NCBI GenBank assembly: GCA_044450785.1
Contig: JBIOJM010000368.1
Location: forward strand, 1 to 9,814
From: JBIOJM01 sp044450785
GTDB taxonomy: Bacteria; Planctomycetota; Planctomycetia; Isosphaerales; Isosphaeraceae
Direction of reading: 5' to 3'
Length of the DNA stretch: 9,814 nucleotides
The notes under the pieces are model-generated. The model was not told where the DNA came from. It made no database searches and saw only the letters and a program-made list of their open reading frames with translations. Every line of letters starts with the position of its first letter. Position 1 is the stretch's first letter. Both the position numbers and the translations under genes were made by a program. Of this stretch, positions 7,601 to 9,814 are shown one piece after another.

Positions 7601-9254
7601 GCTTCTTTGCGTGCTCCAGCAGCGAACCGTCCTTCTTGAGCGTCCGGACGATCGAGAGGCTCAAGATCGTTGTGGCGGTGCTCCGGCCGCCGCTCGAGAG
7701 CGTGGCGAGCCGGCCAAAGTCAGAGTCTCCGCGCCGGGCTCGGTAGGATACCCCGCAGTTCTGGCAGAATCGAAATGGGGCGGACGCGAAGAAGAAATCG
7801 AGGCCGTTCGGGTCGATAAATCCGCCCGGACTGATCGGCAACCGCCGGGGAATCTCTTCACGAAGAGCCGGTTTTAGCCTTGGCTGGCCGGAGTCGGTCT
7901 CGAACCAATCCTCCGGTAGGCGATCCATTTCCTCCTCCGGATCATCCGGCCAGAGCCGATTGGGGTCGCGATAGAGGAACCCCGCGACACCGTCTTCATC
8001 ATTATTGAGCCGGTCGGAGATCTCTCGCGGCTTGAACCTGATCAGCCTCGAGTCAGGATCGGTGTGCTTCCAGACGATGAAATACTCAGCGCCGCACTCC
8101 CGACAGAAAGCGAGCGGTAGGAGGACCTGTTCCCGGTTGGATCCGGGGACGAATTGCTGGCCACTCAGCGAAAGGTAGCGCTCTCCAGGCTCCTGGAGCG
8201 AAGCGTGGACGGCATCTCCTGGACTGATGAACTGGTGAAGCCGGAACGCGAACGGCCTGGCGTGCGACTCGGGGTGTTCTTTGCAGTTGTAGCCCGCCAG
8301 CAGCCAATCGCGCACGACCCGTTCACATTCGGGCTCCTTTACGCCCGTCAGGCGGCTCAATTCTCCGGCAACGCCCCGCTCTCCGACGATCGGTCGTGGC
8401 GTGCCGCGCAGCAGGCGGCAGCCGTTGGGATCGCGACGAAGACCCAGGTAATCTTCGATCCAGCTCGCCATCGGGGACTGGACGAAAGCCTCGTACTCGG
8501 TCGGGATGGGTCTCGCGCCGAGGATGACCTTCCGAAGCGAATCGACCGTCTCCGCCCTTTTGAGGTCCGGTTCGACGGTTGCCCGGGTTAACGTCTCGCC
8601 GATCACGTTCTCCGGCCGGACTCCTGATCCGAAGAGCCGGGTCGCGACCCCTGCGATCTCGACTCGTTGCTGGTCGAGGCTACCCCCGCTCGCCATCGTG
8701 GCCGAGGTGCCGATGCAGAGCATGCGCTCGGCCGCACAGGCAACTCTCACCCGACGCACGAGGAGGGCGACGTCGGCGCCTTGGCGGCCCCGGTAGGTGT
8801 GCAGCTCGTCGAGCACCAGAAAACGCAGGTCGCGGGCCGCGTTGACCAGCGGGAGCTCGAACGGCCTGGTCAGCAACAGTTCGAGCATCACGTAATTGGT
8901 CAGCAAGATGTCCGGCGGATTCTGGATGATCCGGTCGCGCTGCTCCCGGTTTTCCTGGCCGGTGTAACGGTCAAAGCGCACGGGTTCCTTGCCCGCGCCG
9001 AATCCGATCCGCAGGAACTTCTCGAGCTCCCCGTAGTGGCTGTTACAAAGGGCGTTCATCGGGTAGACGACGATCGCCTGGATTCCCCGTTTCCCGCCGT
9101 GTCTCAGGACGTTGTCGACAATCGGGATCAGGTAGGCCAGGCTCTTCCCCGAGCCTGTTCCCGTTGTCAACACGTAGTTCTCGCCGCGCCTGGCGGCTTC
9201 GATCGCCTCGACCTGATGGCGCTGATCCTCGCAACCGTCAAACTCAGATAGCAA
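4332..9254 (-). CDS. Large DEAD/DEAH-type helicase with DUF1998/MZB domain, DrmA/DrmB-like; frameshifted at the 3' end
   Basis: An ATP-dependent superfamily 2 helicase of 1640 codons as read, though only about the first 1525 are in the true frame. Lobe 1: Q-motif-like RHQ at residues 12-14, Walker A TGTGSGKS 31-38, VVYPMNAL 62-69, DELH at 149-152 and GTSATM 182-187. Paired cysteines CxxC at 384/387 and 497/500 probably bind zinc. Lobe 2: LLSFTDNRQDASLQAGHFND at about 552-570, then an insert of some 340 residues, then CSPTMELGVDI about 911-921 and QRSGRAGRSG 941-950. A second zinc cluster has Cys 1231/1234/1250/1253. The DUF1998/MZB domain covers about 1390-1515, with SEGGAGVLRR and cysteines 1474, 1494, 1498, 1501 before YANQRDHPLLDR. 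In DISARM these two functions belong to separate proteins, DrmA and DrmB. The TTG start at 9254 has only a weak ribosome site. Homologues of this kind normally carry roughly 100 more residues before the Q motif, so the N-terminus is probably truncated. After residue 1524 the frame turns to Arg/Pro-rich nonsense, while the nuclease domain continues in the +1 frame. Confidence 0.85.
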   Translation of the reverse strand: MLSEFDGCEDQRHQVEAIEAARRGENYVLTTGTGSGKSLAYLIPIVDNVLRHGGKRGIQAIVVYPMNALCNSHYGELEKFLRIGFGAGKEPVRFDRYTGQENREQRDRIIQNPPDILLTNYVMLELLLTRPFELPLVNAARDLRFLVLDELHTYRGRQGADVALLVRRVRVACAAERMLCIGTSATMASGGSLDQQRVEIAGVATRLFGSGVRPENVIGETLTRATVEPDLKRAETVDSLRKVILGARPIPTEYEAFVQSPMASWIEDYLGLRRDPNGCRLLRGTPRPIVGERGVAGELSRLTGVKEPECERVVRDWLLAGYNCKEHPESHARPFAFRLHQFISPGDAVHASLQEPGERYLSLSGQQFVPGSNREQVLLPLAFCRECGAEYFIVWKHTDPDSRLIRFKPREISDRLNNDEDGVAGFLYRDPNRLWPDDPEEEMDRLPEDWFETDSGQPRLKPALREEIPRRLPISPGGFIDPNGLDFFFASAPFRFCQNCGVSYRARRGDSDFGRLATLSSGGRSTATTILSLSIVRTLKKDGSLLEHAKKLLSFTDNRQDASLQAGHFNDFIEVSLLRSGLYKAALAAGSDGIAHDELALRIFKALDFPLELYAREPGVQFAQKVDTEKAMRNVIGYRIYRDLRRGWRVTSPNLEQCGLLKIRYISLDDLCRADEYWQGCHPALVQAGPKTRQDIATVLLDYLRRELAIDVEYLTQEFHERLLQQSSQRLRSPWAVDEQERPELATTVFPRARQSQERRYFSYLAGRSGFGQFLSRTGILPEFEKTGHKLTVRERDQICVDLFRVLGKAQFVVEAAAPIANDGIPGYRLSAACMAWQAGKGTQAFHDPIRVPNLPEEGGRTNPFFVEFYRTVAGDCRGFEAREHTAQVPYEERQQREQDFGAGKLPVLYCSPTMELGVDIRQLNVVNMRNVPPTPANYAQRSGRAGRSGQPALVLTYCATGNSHDQYFFRRPGLMVSGAVSLPRLDLANEDLVRAHVHAVWLAETDQYLGDSLIEILDVDGPSPSLDLKPGPRASLTKKTALVAARDKTESILKTLSEELAGAAWYKPGWLDQVLNQTMQNFEAACERWRSLFRAAKAQWNYQNQVIADVSRQRQWEEAKRLRREAESQITLLTDASNVVQSDFYSYRYFASEGFLPGYNFPRLPLSAFIPARKRVQGRDEFLSRPRFLAITEFGPRSIIYHEGSRYIVNKVILPVADGDGAITQSAKQCRSCGYIQELGPGEAGDDLCQNCGQMNLQRLDNLLRLQNVATKRRDRITSDEEERMRLGYEIRCGIRFKDVGGVLDCRTGEVTRGDQPLFKLVYGDATTIWRINLGWRRRSNRDRYGFVLDRERGYWQSSDQLPAEEDPADPMGARTDRVVPFVEDRRNCLILDPAERLNDVVFTSLQSALKKAIQAVYQLEDNEIGAEPLPSPDDRRQMLFYEASEGGAGVLRRLLDEPMALEELAREALRICHFDPTTGHDERRSVGATEDCEAACYDCLMTYANQRDHPLLDRQEVRETLTGPDPVQAPSVPYRSHIRRTPCISQAAGRQRPRAGLARLPRPARLEPTRCRPEVHREGRDAPRLFLRQAQGRHLCGRANARLPRPPATRPRGYDEDGRCGVHRHPVRPRSGLGQDPR

Positions 9255-9708
9255 TTTCCAAGAACCAGGAGGATTTATGCAACTGGCTCTTCGACTTTGC
9301 GGATCGTATTGGGTAGTGGGGCTGTGTGCGCGGATCGTCTCCAGCCATGAGTGCCGGGTGGGCTCGACCGGCCCGGCGATTGTGACGGCACGTCAAATAC
9401 TACCAAGGCCGCGTCGCCACGTGATGCCATTCTCGACCTTGACATTTGATCACACAAAACCAAGGTTCGCACACTTGAAACCGGAGTGCGAGAGCTCATT
9501 CGACGGACATATCGGGTTCCCAATCATTTACGGCAAGAAGACGGACCCTCCACATCGGCGATTTTAGACGATTATGCGCGGCCGTGTGTCGACTTTTGAA
9601 AGGTGAAGGCCGTCCGGTCCTCGGCCCTCCGTCCTCCGTCCTTCCCAAGGCGGTCTCCAACTCGACACTTGATTTACTGACCGTTGCGCAAAGAATGTTA
9701 AGTCTTAC
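9255..9708. other. Non-coding or degraded gap upstream of the large helicase gene
   Basis: About 450 bp lie between the unidentified C-terminus on the right and the helicase start. No frame on the minus strand gives a convincing protein. The frame of the helicase stays open only back to a TGA near 9398, and what it encodes there does not look like the N-terminal region usual for this helicase family. A good -35 hexamer TTGACA lies at 9439-9444 on the plus strand but has no matching -10. A 7-bp tandem repeat (CCTCCGT twice, then CCTTCC) sits at 9626-9645. No tRNA, terminator or clear minus-strand promoter was seen. The stretch may be a junction left by a deletion or an insertion. Confidence 0.45.
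9277..9567 (+). CDS. Doubtful small ORF with a strong ribosome binding site (96 aa)
   Basis: This is the only plus-strand frame in the window with a textbook Shine-Dalgarno sequence: AGGAGG at 9267-9272, four bases before an ATG at 9277. The 96-residue product has no recognised domain, no signal peptide and no regular hydrophobic pattern, and its composition (scattered Cys, His, Pro, Arg) looks like that of a chance frame. It starts 23 bp from the helicase start and is divergent from it. I list it because of the binding site only. It may be spurious. Confidence 0.12.
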   Translation: MQLALRLCGSYWVVGLCARIVSSHECRVGSTGPAIVTARQILPRPRRHVMPFSTLTFDHTKPRFAHLKPECESSFDGHIGFPIIYGKKTDPPHRRF

Positions 9709-9814
9709 TTACTCCATCTTCAATCCGGCCTGAGCAAAGAAAGACTGGACCAAACGAGGTTTCTGTCGAAGGCGGCTGATAGCGAGGTGGAACTGTTGGT
9801 GTAACTCTTCCAGA
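9709..9814 (-). CDS. C-terminal end of an unidentified protein (partial, enters from the right edge)
   Basis: On the minus strand an open frame enters from the window edge (first full codon at 9813) and ends at a TAA at 9709-9711. It gives 34 residues beginning LEELHQQFHLAISRLRQKPR and ending in GLKME. The peptide is helical and rich in Gln, Leu and Arg, with an ordinary protein-like composition, so I read it as a genuine C-terminus. I do not recognise the family. A transposase or another accessory protein would suit the setting, but nothing in these residues proves it. It has the same orientation as the helicase gene downstream but lies about 450 bp from it, so joint transcription is possible but not shown. 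Confidence 0.4.
   Translation of the reverse strand, partial: LEELHQQFHLAISRLRQKPRLVQSFFAQAGLKME

Noticed and set aside
9212..9316. Short plus-strand frame ending in a protein-like stretch before a TAG near 9316
   Set aside because: It has no start, no family and only a few dozen codons, and it partly overlaps the helicase 5' end. It is probably chance.
9275..9523. 82-codon minus-strand ORF upstream of the helicase
   Set aside because: Its composition is Ser/Arg/Pro-rich and random-looking, no ribosome site is visible, and it does not match the missing helicase N-terminus.

Overview
The window is a high-GC bacterial segment in which all recognisable genes lie on the minus strand. It reads as one anti-phage or restriction-type operon that is partly broken. 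The host cannot be fixed from sequence alone. High GC, many GTG/TTG starts without clear Shine-Dalgarno sites, and a GGACGGATTGGCAATCCGTCC-type repeat between genes would suit a planctomycete or similar large-genome bacterium. That is an inference.

Layout in the direction of transcription (right to left). (1) 9709-9814: the last 34 codons of an unidentified minus-strand protein that starts beyond the window. (2) 9255-9708: about 450 bp with no convincing gene. (3) 9254-4332: a giant DEAD/DEAH-type helicase with several zinc-binding cysteine clusters and a C-terminal DUF1998/MZB domain. After the MZB domain the reading frame is lost; a Vsr/DUF559-like nuclease domain continues in the +1 frame and stops at 4235. 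(4) 4238-1386: an intact SNF2/RapA-type helicase of 950 residues, whose GTG start overlaps the nuclease stop codon. (5) 1296-1354: a perfect 24-bp inverted repeat between genes. (6) 1276 to the left edge: the N-terminal part of an Eco57I-like (type IIG / DISARM-type) methyltransferase gene, with one frameshift near 860 and an abrupt loss of homology near 145. There it runs into sequence carrying two direct repeats that looks like the end of a mobile element.

Functionally, a DUF1998 helicase, an SNF2 helicase and an Eco57I-like methylase match the ingredients of class 1 DISARM (DrmA helicase, DrmB DUF1998 protein, DrmD SNF2 helicase, DrmMI methylase, DrmC PLD nuclease). The arrangement differs: helicase and DUF1998 sit in one chain, and a fused Vsr-like domain, not a PLD protein, is the nuclease. 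The methylase has lost its catalytic part within the window, the nuclease is out of frame, and the large helicase seems to lack its usual N-terminal region. The likeliest reading is therefore a decaying DISARM-related defence locus in which only the SNF2 gene is visibly intact. Sequencing errors for the two single-base frameshifts cannot be excluded.
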